37,500 nucleotides of DNA. Origin: Stramonita haemastoma. Lineage: Eukaryota > Mollusca > Gastropoda > Neogastropoda > Muricidae. Below are positions 1 through 12,515 of this stretch, one piece after another. Numbering within the stretch: position 1 is the first letter of the stretch; every line of letters begins with the position of its first letter. Location: contig CM060324.1 of NCBI GenBank assembly GCA_030674155.1, forward strand, positions 56,399,320-56,436,819, given 5' to 3'. The position numbers and the translations under genes are program-made. A model generated the notes under the pieces. It was not told the origin of the DNA and did no database searches. It was given only the letters and a program-made list of their open reading frames with translations.

Positions 1-468
1 TCTCTTCTCCTCATTTCTGTTTTCTTTGTCTTCTCTCTTCTCCTCATTTCTGTTTTCATTGTCTTCTCTCTTCTCCTCATTTCTGTTTTCATTGTCTTCT
101 CTCTTCTCCTCATTTCTGTTTTCATTGTCTTCTCTCTTCTCCTCTTGACGTCATTTCTGTTTTCATTGTCTTCTCTCTTCTCCTCATTTCTGTTTTCATT
201 GTCTTCTCTCTTCTCCTCTTGACATTATCCTTATATCTTCCTTTTCCTCCTGTTGACTCATTCATGTTTTCATTGTCTTTAGTTTTCAACTGTTGCCACC
301 CTTTTAATGTCTTCCTTTTTCTCCTTTTGATGTCATTTGTTTGTCTTCCTCTTTCTCCTATTGACGTCAATTTTTGTCTTCCTTTTGACGTCGTTACAAT
401 CCTCCCCCTCCCCCCGTTGACGTTACTTCTGTTGTCTTCCTTTCATTGCTATTGTAACGTTAGTTTGT
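1..468. repeat. 33-bp T/C-rich minisatellite grading into degenerate TTGACGTCA-containing sequence
   Basis: Up to about 225 a unit of about 33 bp with TCTTCTCTCTTCTCCTC and ATTTCTGTTTTCATTG blocks repeats about seven times and runs off the left edge. From about 142 onward, TTGACGTCA or near variants (TTGACGTC, TTGACGTT) appear irregularly at 145, 362, 386 and 417. They lead into the regular array that follows. No gene is seen. Confidence 0.8.
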
Positions 469-1210
469 CTTCCTTCATTGTATGTTGACGTCAATACTGC
501 CTTCCTTCATTGTATGATGACGTCAATACTGCCTTCCTTCATTGTATGTTGACGTCAATACTGCCTTCCTTCATTGTATGATGACGTCAATACTGCCTTC
601 CTTCATTGTTTGTTGACGTCAATACTGCCTTCCTTCATTGTATGTTGACGTCAATACTGCCTTCCTTCAATGCATGATGACGTCAATACTGCCTTCCTTC
701 ATTGTATGATGACGTCAATACTGCCTTCCTTCATTGTATGTTGACGTCAATACTGCCTTCCTTCATTGTATGATGACGTCAATACTGCCTTCCTTCATTG
801 TATGATGACGTCAATACTGCCTTCCTTCATTGTATGTTGACGTCAATACTGCCTTCCTTCATTGTATGATGACGTCAATACTGCCTTCCTTCATTGTATG
901 ATGACGTCAATACTGCCTTCCTTCATTGTATGATGACGTCAATACTGCCTTCCTTCAATGCATGATGACGTCAATACTGCCTTCCTTCATTGTATGATGA
1001 CGTCAATACTGCCTTCCTTCATTGTATGATGACGTCAATACTGCCTTCCTTCAATGCATGATGACGTCAATACTGCCTTCCTTCATTGTATGTTGACGTC
1101 AATACTGCCTTCCTTCATTGTATGTTGACGTCAATACTGCCTTCATTGTATGATGACGTCAATACTGCCTGCATTCATTGCATGATGACGTCAATACTGC
1201 CTTTCTTTCA
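469..1210. repeat. 32-bp minisatellite, about 23 units, each with a TGACGTCA (CRE) palindrome
   Basis: The unit joins CTTCCTTCATTGTATG to a TGACGTCAATACTGC block. I count 23 units. The base before TGACGTCA alternates between A and T, and some units carry CAATGCATG instead of CATTGTATG. The octamer TGACGTCA is unchanged in all 23 copies. One unit near 1141 has lost a CTTC. Confidence 0.95.
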
Positions 1211-1282
1211 GTGTCATTTCTACTGTCTTTTATTTCCTTGATGTAGTGAGGTGACACTGCACTGTCTTCCTTTCACAGGCCC

Positions 1283-1510
<228 letters not shown>

Positions 1511-4500
1511 CAGCACAGCACAGCACAGCAGGCGACACACTGCAGCAGTTTAGTAAAAAGTATAAGTTTATTGCAGTTGTTACATGTCGTACGAATGCTA
1601 GCCGTTTTCTGGTGTACTGTACACTGCGCTATACCATGCAACCCACACACTCCGCTCTGAGAATGATCCCCACCCTCCCCCCTCCTCCTCCCCACCAGCA
1701 AGACCTGCCATTCACCCACCCCCCACATCTCCCATACATTCAGAACACAAAACCAAACCGAACAAACAAAAACAAAACAAAACACAACAACAAAAAAACA
1801 AAAAACGGTGCGAAAATGTGTGCTGCTACACACTGGCTGTTGGAAAGCGCACAGGAAGAAAACAGCTGGGGGTAGGGTGGAGGGGGGATGACACAGCAGA
1901 CGGCTGTCTACGGTGGGAACTGAGCATCACACTTAACATCACAACACTGCCGCCGCCATCATCATCAACAACAACAATAACAAGATAGAAAAGCTTCAAA
2001 AGTTCAACCAAAGACCATAAGGGAGATGTGTGGGGTGGGGCAGGAGAGAAGAGAGGGTGAGGGTGGTAATGAGACTGACCAGCACACACGCACTGTACTG
2101 CAGCACTGCTGTTGTCAGTCACAACCACACCCCTCCCTCACCTCACCATCATCACCACCACTCACTCCCATCCCCCAAAGAGAAAAAAAGCAGTTTTGAA
2201 GGAAGTGCTTCCAGAGCTGACGCAAGAATAGAAGTGTATCAGAGCAGGAAGCTGGAAACCACTCCAGAGTACGGTACTGCCTGGGTGTATGTATGTATGT
2301 ATATATAGATCTATACACAACAGCTCTGACAGACCACAATGTATATGGCAGCTACCTCTACATGCTCAGCTTAGGAGATACCTCAGAAAAAACATCATAC
2401 AATCAACAGCATTGTAACCATCCACAAAAAAACAAGAAGAATCAAAGATAAAAAAAACAACCATAGTAACATAAAAACAAAACCAGATCTGATCATGACC
2501 ATTATCAACAGAAGTCAACAAGGCTGTGTACTACTACTGTGTGCAGTAATCAATCGCATGCTGAAAATACACAAACGAAGAAATTCTCCTCCACACACTG
2601 CAGAGGTCTACTACATACAGTCAACAAGGTATAAATAACAATCTGAACATAGGCCCGCACACACAACGAAGAACAACGGTAGCAGCACTCAGAAAACAAA
2701 GCTGACAGCCAAAGTGCTGCTGACAGAGGACAGCTGAACTAAGGTACACGACAGTCCCACTACCCACTGGTCACTACTGAACTTCAGGCGACAGACGAGA
2801 GTCGGGTCCAGTCCCCATGAAGTCGGGCTGTGCAACCACAACAGGGCAGGTCAAGTCAGTCCCTGACAGACAGTTGTGGCAGGTAAAGTCAGTCCCTAAC
2901 AAACACTCTACCTGTTCTGATGCATTCCCCACTGCTCTCATTGTTATTCCCATGCGGCAAGGTGTGACAGGTTGCAGAAAGTCCATCCACAACAACACCT
3001 ACCTGTCTGATGCATTCCACTCTGCTCTCTCCCTATGGGGCAAGTGTGACAGTCCTCGCCCCTGGCTGTACTGTGTCAGTCCCTGCTAAAGACCTGAAGA
3101 ATGTGCAGTGGAGATTGAATGAATCACTCACCCTCAGCCTTTGGTGGCTGTATTAAAAACACAAAACAAATCCTCCAACAAGATAGATACACACTTCAAT
3201 GACTAAAGTCAGCTGACTGGACCTGACCGTCCATGGCAATCTCTGCTTCAGTACGAATGTAAGATAACTGCACACTCATCTTCACATGGCAGTCTCTGCC
3301 CTATGCAATTACAAGCCAGTCAGAACTGCTCACAAGCCAGGAACTGCACACCATACAGGATGCTCACCAAGCCAGGGGAAACTGCTCAGCAAGCCAGGGA
3401 ATGCTCACCAAGCCAGGAACTGCTCAGCAAGCCAGGGGAAACTGCTCACCATTCTTCACACTTCACAGTCTCTGACTGCGCCTGAGCCACCACCCACAGA
3501 GCCAGAAAGAAACGAGGAAACAGCGAGGGAAATCTCCACGTTTCCACAGTACTGTGTACAACTGTGACCAGCCATTGAGAGAAGGGGTCAGTCACCGACC
3601 TCACTGCTTACATGAACAAGGGACTCCCCCGCCCCCAAAAAACAAAAAAAAACCCAAGGGACTCCCTTCCCTTCTCCTGCACAGCTAGCAACACCAGGTG
3701 GAGGCTGCACTACCCCCCACCACACACCTCTTGCCTGCCCTGCTGTGCTGTGCTGTGCTGTGCTGTGCTGTCACAACAGCAACAACACACTTCGCCTCCC
3801 CCTGTCGACACTATCCCTGGCTGACTAGCAACATTGCAAGTCACAACAACTCTGAAGTGTGCAAGCCACAGTAAAAAAACAACAGAACAGCAGAATAACA
3901 CACAAATAAACTCCGCCTCGCGGACTTCCGAAGACTGGCACTGAACCATCACTTTTTTTTTTTTGGTCAGCTAAATCTCATGATTTATTACCGATACCAC
4001 ACTTGTTTTCAACATGACTGATCAAGCGGAGACTTTTTCCAAGTGGAGACTGCCGTCCCCCCTTTTTCTACAATTTGAATCTGGTGACCCACAACACGCA
4101 CAGAGAGGGACTTGACACAACACACACAACACTTGTGGGCGACCTCACGTTTTGTGTTATATATCACCAGTGAAAAATATCTGCTCTTCAAAACAGATCA
4201 CAACTGTACAGACATATCACTACACTTAGCATCTCTGTACATCATCTCTAGTCTAGGGAAACAAAAACCACAATATTGAATGAAGCTCTTGTTGGAAGGT
4301 GCACACACACATGGACTCTACATGACAGTATCCTGATTTCCACTCAAGTGTTCTACATCACCGTTTCAGAGAGAAACTCCTTCCACCACAAAATGTTTCA
4401 GTGGAGACTGCCCCGGGCTCCCCCCCCCCCCCCCCCCACCCACGTGTGACAGAAGAAAAAACACTCCTCCAACAGTGATATCTAAAAACCCCACACTGCT

Positions 4501-4590
4501 CTGTAAGGGTTTGCTATGTGAGGCACACCACAACACACAGACTTCGTTGCTCGTCTTGTAGCTGCTGATTTGCAAGGCCCAGCACTGGTT
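1511..4590. other. No gene recognised; possible 3' UTR or intergenic DNA
   Basis: This stretch is mostly unique A/C-rich sequence. It has a CTGTG run at 3742-3770, a weak direct repeat of GATGCATTCC-containing text at about 2920-3055, short GCTCAGCAAGCCAGG-type repeats at 3320-3450, and a C18 tract at 4420-4437. I see no conserved protein, tRNA or transposon domain. Confidence 0.6.
1567..1572 (-). terminator. Candidate distal polyadenylation signal (AATAAA on the minus strand)
   Basis: The minus strand reads CTGCAATAAACTTATAC. About 30-60 bases downstream it becomes TG-rich (CTGTGCTGTGCTGTGCTGTG), the layout of a metazoan poly(A) site. Use by the kinase gene would imply a 3' UTR of about 12.6 kb. 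Other AATAAA hexamers on this strand are at 3984-3989, 5058-5063 and 5388-5393. By eye I found none closer to the stop codon. Confidence 0.25.
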
Positions 4591-5854
4591 TCCATCTCAC
4601 ACACACACACACACACACACTCACACACCACACACACACACATTATTACATCATACAGTCTACACACCACATGCTCAAATCACACACAGAGTCCATAAAC
4701 ACACATCTTCACACACACACACACTCAGTCCACAGATACCACACTCACATCACACACAGTCTATGCACATCATCAAATAACACACACTATATCACAGCAC
4801 ACACACAAACACACACATAACCACACCACACATCGCTCTGCGCTGGCCCCGTCTCCTCCCCCCCCCCCCTCCCACCATATATAATAATTATACTGCTCCA
4901 TAGCCGCAGCACCAAAAAATAGCAATACTTTAGATTTTCTGTTTCAGTTTCTTAATTAAAGCAAAGGAATGCAGCGCAGAATTGAAAGAAAAATAGGAAT
5001 CCCAAATAATGATGACGAATAAAATCTGGCACACTGACTGTCATGATAGACATGTACTTTATTTCCCTCTGTGAATTGATGAAGGAGTTAGTGTGGAATG
5101 TGGATGAACCAGGCAGAGGGGTGGGGGTGGGGGGTGGGGGGTGCAGCCAAACCCCCACACCCCTCTCTGCCTGCACTGTCACTCTCTCCACCACCCCTTC
5201 CCCTCCCCTCCCCTCACCTCACCGTCATTTGAATGTAGACATCACTGGTACACCCAATGTGTGGCACAAACATCAAACGAAGGAACAGACCAGAAAGCTA
5301 AAATGAACAACAATAAATAGTTTCATTGGCATAAAGTGGAAAAAAAGTCGTGTAAATATTCTTTTTAAAGTGTTCTTGTACTTCACATTTATTTTAAAAA
5401 TCTGTGCACATCAAATGGAATGACAAAAAATAGGACCACATCTTTTGATCAGACAAAACAAAGAAACACAAAATAAAAACCACACAAAAAATGCTTCTTG
5501 ATTCAAAAGATTGTCATCAGAGAGAGAAAGTTCTCCACATTTTGTCATTCATGAATAAAATACAGGAATCAGACTCAGACATAGACAAAGAGGTTGTTAC
5601 TGACAGCATTCATGTAGGCCCATGTTCACCAAATATTTACCGATATAATTATACTGCCCCTGATTCTGCCATGAAACACGTCCATCACTGACAAATGTTG
5701 ATTATGTCATACCCCACAGCAACATTGGCTGTCTGTCTGTAGAAAAGCCTCTGTCTCTCAGCTACTTTCAGCCTTTGTTGCTCTTCAGTTATCAGACAAG
5801 ATGTCCATCACTACTGACTGCAGGTGCTTTACTTCTTGCCTCCACACCACACGA
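4591..5854. other. CA-rich low-complexity DNA and unique sequence without a gene
   Basis: CA-rich microsatellite-like text spans 4595-4830, then a C-rich tract near 4858-4870. The remainder is AT-richer unique sequence holding AATAAA hexamers on both strands (minus at 5058 and 5388, plus near 5309). Nothing here resembles a coding exon. Confidence 0.6.
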
Positions 5855-6165
5855 AAGGCTTGGGGGCTGCCAAGCCAAAAGCCTGCTGGATTGCCCAAAG
5901 GCCTGGCTGGGGGCTGCCCAAAGGCCTGTGGATTGCCCAAAGGCCTGGCTGGGGGCTGCCCAAAGCCTGTGGATTGCCCAAAGGCCTGGCCGGGGGTTGC
6001 CCAAAGGCCTGTGGATTGCCCAAAGCCTGTGGGTGCCCAAAGGCCTGTGGATTGCCCAAAGCCTGCTGGGTTGCCCAAAGGCCTGTGGATTGCCCAAAGC
6101 CTGTGGGTGCCCAAAGGCCTGTGGGTTGCCCAAAGCTGTGGCCAAGCCTGTGATTGCCAAAGCCT
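5855..6165. repeat. GC-rich minisatellite of interleaved units around GCCCAAAGGCCTG
   Basis: The core GCCCAAAGGCCTG or GCCCAAAGCCTG recurs about 17 times with variable linkers (TGGATT, GCTGGGGGCT, TGGGT). This makes nested units of about 19-30 bp. Several frames stay open on both strands, but none shows protein conservation. Confidence 0.9.
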
Positions 6166-7150
6166 GGGACAGTCTGCAGGCTGAAAACAGGCCAGGGTCT
6201 AGGCTCCAGGGGCTGCTGCAGAGGCACTCACTTTCCTGGTGGGGTCCAGGGGAACTGACCTAGATTCTATTTGAGATTCTTCTTAATTCCCGGTATCTCC
6301 CACAGTATAGCTACAATGAAGCCAGCACAAAACAACTTTTTTCCCCTTTCTTTGCAGGTGTCTGCACTTCAGCCCTGGGTTACAAGTTTCAGCCTTGAAT
6401 GAACTTAAACCCAGAAACTGCTGCCTCACCAACCATGCACCGACTATTATAACAATTCAAACCGTATCAGTTCTTGAAAGTGAACATGTCCCTTATCTTC
6501 CTTCTAACCCCACGACTGTTTCCATTTGTAACTACAGCTTTTGTCATTCATTTTGCCATGTTTCTCTACAACCACATCCCTGCACTAGGGCATTTTGAAA
6601 ACAGACAGGGGGTGTAGATTACCTAGGAGCAAAAACACAGCAAATTTTCTGTAGCAAGCAGAAAATGACTCAAGACAAACCAAAAACCCACCCAAAAACA
6701 TTCACAGTGAGGACTTGACAATCCATACTGATTCATCTAAGATGTCAACTTTTCATCCACTGTGTACTTAACAGTCTCACATACAGGGACTCCCAAGTGA
6801 GAAGAGGAGTCCCTTGGAGAGCATGGACTGAGTGACCCCCATAGGATGTCAGCTGGGGGGACATGCAACATGACAACAACACATCATGACTGTGTGTCCA
6901 CTAACAAGACAAGGGCACACACTCCTAGGCTCCTAGGGCCACCACTCTCACCTGGCAGAAAAATGCCCATAGGGTATGTATGACTCCTATACTGCACACT
7001 GTTCCTAGGGCAGAAACATGCCCTAGGGATATGACTTCCTTAATTAATACACAGCTGTCAATTTGATTCATAAGGAAAAGGAAAAAAACTGTTACGTCTC
7101 CAAGAGTGTTCACTGCAATAAGCAGATATAAGGAAGACAAACAACATTCT
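6166..7150. other. Unique sequence, no gene seen
   Basis: About 1 kb of unremarkable unique DNA. A CCTAGGG-containing motif recurs loosely at 6925-7030. No conserved frame or RNA gene is apparent. Confidence 0.5.
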
Positions 7151-7157
7151 AATTGTA

Positions 7158-7158
<1 letters not shown>

Positions 7159-7203
<45 letters not shown>

Positions 7204-7283
7204 ACACACACACACCACTTTAACCACAGCCACACAGACACAGGCCTTAGTGAATTAAAGCTGACGCCCAAAGTGGAAGGTGA

Positions 7284-7341
<58 letters not shown>
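7159..7341. repeat. Two CA microsatellites (7159-7221 and 7285-7341)
   Basis: Nearly pure CA tracts are separated by about 60 bp of unique sequence. Cysteine/valine frames read through them are artefacts. Confidence 0.95.
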
Positions 7342-7343
<2 letters not shown>

Positions 7344-7749
7344 CAGCACACAGGCAGAATGTCACTGCCTGAGGGAGGGAACACATGTATACTATACCCA
7401 GACAACAACAACATGGTGCTACTGCACGGTGAAACATCAATGTCTGTCTTCTCCCTGGGGAGAGCAACTTTCAGGTCACACACACACAAAAAAAACACTT
7501 TGAGGAAATAAATTATATACAATACAGTACAACACACGAAATTGTTCCCACACTTTCTACTGGCTTCATGCTGCCAAATGTACCTAATTGATGCACATGC
7601 ATACCATACCCTCTCTTTTTTCACCTTTGATGCTGTCGCTCAATTCATCAAAACTAATCTGATCATTAATCCTGATATTTATATATCACTTTACTATGAA
7701 ATCTCTCATCAACCCTGTGTGCAGTGTGCGTGTGTTGATGAGTGGGTAG

Positions 7750-7902
<153 letters not shown>

Positions 7903-8061
7903 TCACTCCTCCTGGCTATGTCAATACAAGTCTGTACACTCTCTGTTAGCACACCATATTAATGTATGATGTATGTATGTATGTATACACCAGCACTGTC
8001 TGCTGATTGTACTCTGTACATGACATTAAATTTGTGCAGGTGATCCAGGCCACTGATGAGG

Positions 8062-8450
8062 TCACTGCAGACCAATAGCATGAGGTGACGTGTGATGATG
8101 TAAGCATGAGGTGATGTGTGATGACGTAAGCATGAGGTGATGTGGTGATGATGTAAGCATGAGGTGACGTGGTGATGATGTAAGCATGAGGTGATGTGTG
8201 ATGACGTAAGCATGAGGTGATGTGATGATGCAAGCATGAGGTGACGTGGTGATGATGTAAGCATGAGGTGATGTAGTGATGACGTAAGCATGAGGTGACG
8301 TGGTGATGATGTAAGCATGAGTGTACGTAGTGATGACGTAAGCATGAGGTGATGTGGTGATGATGTAAGCATGAGGTGTAGTGTGATGATGTAAGCATGA
8401 GGACATGGTGATGATGTAGCATGAGTGATGTGGTGATGATGTCACATAAG
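8062..8450. repeat. 26-bp minisatellite with GTAAGCATGAGGTGA core and TGACGTAAG sites
   Basis: About 14 units of GATGATGTAAGCATGAGGTG-type sequence vary at several positions. Several units read TGACGTAAGC, a CRE/ATF-like or bZIP-like octamer, and others have decayed to TGATGTAAGC. Three antisense frames are open because few stops fit the unit. Confidence 0.9.
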
Positions 8451-9589
8451 ATGATGATGCCACAAAGTAATGAAGATGTCAAACACCAGGATGTCTTTCC
8501 ACTTTTGATAGGTTCCACAACATGCCAAAGCAACCTAACTACTCCACAGCTCAAAAACTGACAGCAGAGATACTTCTTGTGCTCTTCCTTTGGACACACT
8601 TTTTCATGGAGCAGACAGCTGCCAATGACTATCGCTCCTTTCCCCTACAGCCCACAGACAGCAGCAGGCTGCCAACCCACACCACAGACAGACCCCTTCA
8701 GCCAAACACACTGACACCACAAGAGTGAGAGGCCAAGCCTAGGACTCAAAATTACCATGATACACTCTGAGCTGTGGAATAGGGCATCATCGATCGATAC
8801 ATAGCAAGAAAATATAATCAAGCAAATATAAACGAGTACTCCTGACATGCAACAGCTAAAGCTTCAACATGAGTTTACAAAAACTTCTCCTGTAATACAC
8901 CTTAATAATATGCACATAGATAAGCATAATGATCAGAGTAAAGGCATGCAGCCCCCTTACCCCCCCCCCCCTCCCCCGCAGACTGCCCATGTCAAGGCTG
9001 CAAAGGTCAACAGGACCGAGAGGGGGGAAGGGGGCAGGTGATGAAGGTCAAGGCCAACTGCCTGATTCACACAGCCCCCTTTTTTCAGGTCCTCTTCACG
9101 CCCACAACTCACGTCTTCATCTGCATACCAACATGGCTGCCACACACTGCTTACAGCCACCACACCACTGCTCTCAATAAACTTTTTTTTTTTTTTATCA
9201 GGGCTGATCCGAAGATGGAGGTTCACAACACAACCACTCAACAAAAGAAGATTACCACAACACACACACACAAAAAAATACCCCCACCAAGAGACAGATC
9301 ACTACAACACAACCAATTCATAATGAAGGCCGACCATGACCAACTCCTCTGAAGATGGGAGTATGGTTGTCAGTAATGTGATGTATGTAAAAAAACAACT
9401 GCCCTGCAGACAAACTATCTTCTCATCCAGTAGTGTGTGCCCATGGTTTCACAGAGATTCAAGACTTGACGTGATAAGGGAGACAGGGTGTATTAGGGGG
9501 GGATTGTATTCAGCTGGAGAGCCCTGAACACAAATCTTTGACAGACAAACTGTTCTGAACAACGGTGATCTACATCACAGTGGATGACT
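8451..9589. other. Unique sequence, no gene seen
   Basis: Unique DNA with short C and T tracts (8960-8977 and 9181-9195). An AATAAA on the plus strand at about 9177 is followed by a T tract, not by evidence of a transcript end. No conserved coding potential is visible. Confidence 0.5.
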
Positions 9590-9604
9590 TATGCTGAAGT
9601 GTTC

Positions 9605-9715
9605 CATGAACGTTCTACACCTAGTTCAGATGAATGCACAGCCTCAAAGATGTGCAAACACACTGTACACCTAGTACAGATGAATGCACAGCCTCAAAGA
9701 TGTGCAAACACGCCG
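9605..9715. repeat. 46-47-bp sequence tandemly duplicated
   Basis: ACACCTAGTTCAGATGAATG and the following GCACAGCCTCAAAGATGTGC are repeated almost exactly, the second copy reading CTAGTACAG. Two copies only. Confidence 0.85.
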
Positions 9716-9824
9716 GGCCTCTGCGCTCCAGTCTGGGTCCTTCAGACCACACAACAGCCAGTGTCTGTCCCAAATGTGTCCCTGATGCTATGTGCATATG
9801 TATAGAGAGACAAAGTGTGCATGA

Positions 9825-10115
9825 ACAATAAGTGAGACTATGTGCTGCGGTCTATCTGCAGAGGTGTATCATGAGCAATAAGTGAGAGTCCAAACAATGT
9901 CTGTGCAGTGGTGTGTCTGCAGCCAGTGTATTACGAGCAATAAGTGAGAGAGTCCAAAAAAGTGTGCTGTGTCTTTCCGCAAAAAGTGTATTACGAGCAA
10001 TAAGTGAGAGAGTCCAAAAAAGTGTGTTGTGGTCTTTCTGCAAAAAGTGTATCATGAGCAATAAGTCAGTGTCCAAAAAAAGTGTGTGTGTGCAGTGCTA
10101 TGTCTGCAGCAGTGT
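9825..10115. repeat. About 60-65-bp minisatellite, four to five units
   Basis: Each unit carries GAGCAATAAGTGAGAG then GTCCAAAAAAGTGTG and GTCTTTCTGCAAAAAGTGT variants. The two central units are nearly identical and the outer units diverge, the pattern of expansion from the centre. Confidence 0.85.
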
Positions 10116-12135
10116 ATGTATACACGTGTACAAAAAGTGGTGTGTGGTGATCTGTCGGAAAAAAGATGGCAGGCCAGTACTGCTGTGCAGTCACTGCACA
10201 GTCAGGAGTCCAAGGGACCCATGTAAAGTCACCGTGTAGAGAACCGGTCCTGTAAACCAGTGTCAAGTCATGACACACTCAACCTGTCTAGAGGACCAGT
10301 GAAAAGTGGATCAGTGTAAATTGCCCCATGTAAAGTCATGATGACGCTATAATGGACCAGCATAAAGTCACAACACAATGAACATATATCAAATGGATCT
10401 GTGTAAATACCATACCACACCCTATTAACACTCACTAACACTTGCTATCAAAGGCTTACATCACACACACACACACACACCACACCACTAACATTCATTA
10501 ATGCTTGCTGTCAAGAAAGAAAACATGTCTCCATACTTCTTCACACCACACTGATAATAATACACTTGCTGTCTCTCCCCCCCCCCCCCCCCCACACCAA
10601 CACCCAACCCCCCCCCCCCCCCCAAAAAAAAAAAAAAAACCTAAAAATCAGTGCTGGCACATTTTACCACACAATACAAAAAACTGATTCTCCAGTAGCT
10701 GTCAAAGATGAGTGTGTTCCCATATTTTTTCCGACATGCAGGAATAACGTCAATTTGCACTACCTATCAGGCAAACCCACTTCCCCATTTATGTCCGCAT
10801 ACACACATACAGTGATGATCCATGCCAATATAATTCTGTGCTGGGTCATCAGGGAAGCCATCATGTCCCTGTATTTTCCTTGCACACAGCACACACAGCA
10901 CTAAAACTAAAACTTGCTGCCCAGGGACCAAACACACTGAGTCAGTCAGTCAGAGACCCACTAGATCTCTCCCTTCTTTTCCACGACCAAACACACACCA
11001 CATCCCATTCGTATCCCCCGCAGAGGTATGGGTAACACTGGTAGTTGTCAGCACATATTTTTAAAAAATTAAAATATCATTCATTGAAAACCTGAAAAAA
11101 AACACAAAAAAAACATTGCTGGACCACAAACTTGACTTCATTCCACAATTTCAACATGCTATTCACTCATGACCTTAATTAAATACATGATTCTATTTGA
11201 AGATACAAGATTGAGGTTAATTAAGTCCAGTCAAGATCTACAGCGTGTATACTACGACACTTTCTTCACACAGTTCTTCCACGACAAGTCAGTTTATGCC
11301 TCGTTCACTGTACCCCACATCCATGCTATTTCAAAAAAAAAAATCCACAAAGTCATCGTTTCCCTGTGCAGGGTAGGGCAGACACGTGTCTGTGTTATTT
11401 TCCAGTGAAAGGAACTGTGCATCCTCCGTGCTGTGAAAAAGTCATAGTGTGCTGACCATCAGTTCAGCCACCGAGCAAGAAAACGGCACTCCACCACACC
11501 CACACACACTACAACATGAAGAGGAGGAGGTTAGTGACCACAGACATCGATCGATCGGCCATCCACAGTACAGATGACGCCGCCATCCTTTGCCAGTTAC
11601 ATCAGAATTATACAGACAGACAGACATGCACATGTGTATATAATTATAGTGAACTCTTTTCTATAATACTTCAGTGCCAGAGGAGCAGGCAGGTGGGTAG
11701 GCAGGCAGGGTGTGCGTTGATGCTGAGGAAAAGGACCACCATGCCACACAGTGATCAGAGTCTAAATCAACCCACCCAGGTTCAGGTATGGTAGCCACTC
11801 AGGCCCTCTCTCTCCTCTCCTCTCCTGCACTGTGACAGACCTCCATCACTGTCACAACAAAAACTGCTTTCTTCAGGCTCCAACATCTCCCTTCCTCCCC
11901 ACCCACCCTCTCCCCCCTCCCCCTCCATGATCAGGGCAACAGCAATGCAGTTTAGTTCTCCCTGCCACCTTTCTTCTTCCCCCCCCTGTTGACGTCAGTC
12001 AGGTATTCCAGTCTTTCCCACTGCAGTAGCCTACACAGATACAGGTCTCCTTTCTTTCTCTCTCTCTCTTGTCTTTGCTACCAGCCCTCAAGGTCTGCAG
12101 CTAGTGAGGCCTTAGGTGATATCACGCTCACTCTC
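10116..12135. other. Unique sequence with C and A homopolymer tracts, no gene
   Basis: Contains GTAAAGTCA-like short repeats at 10220-10380, a short CA tract near 10462-10480, and C-tract/A-tract blocks at 10577-10640. TTGACGTCA appears once more at 11988-11996. No exon-like conservation was seen. Confidence 0.5.
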
Positions 12136-12144
12136 TGTGTGTGC

Positions 12145-12300
12145 TGTAGCCACGACCTTCAGGCGACAACGGCCATGACCTTCAGTGACAATGGCCATGA
12201 CCTTCAGGTGACAAAGGCCATGACCTTCAGGTGACAATGACCATCAGGTGACAAAGGCCATGACCTTCAGGTGACAATGACCATGACCTTCAAGGCAGGA
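12145..12300. repeat. About 21-24-bp minisatellite with CCATGACCTTCAGGTGACA units
   Basis: About seven imperfect units. Most contain TGACCT, the complement of the AGGTCA nuclear-receptor half-site, followed by CAGGTGACA. Spacing is irregular (21-24 bp), and some units have lost TGACCT. Confidence 0.85.
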
Positions 12301-12515
12301 GTGGGAGAGGTACTGCAGTGATCAAGGTTCCAGCAGTGAACGCTGTTCTTCCTCACCACAAAACCCTTGACAGGATGCTGCCGCCAAGGGAACTAACCAC
12401 ACCATCACGGTCATTCGCTTGTTGCCCTTCCTTTTTTTTTTTTTTTTCCTTGTTGCCCTTCCCTTCCCTCCTTCATTGCTGTTCTGACATGGTCAGGTCT
12501 GCTCTAAGCTAAGGT

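Noticed and set aside
469..1210. CRISPR array or satellite with spacers
   Set aside because: Units are directly contiguous with no unique spacers, and the genome is eukaryotic.
5785..6263. Gly/Pro/Leu-rich repetitive protein at the GGCC array
   Set aside because: Similar open frames appear on both strands and in several phases, as expected from a stop-poor repeat.
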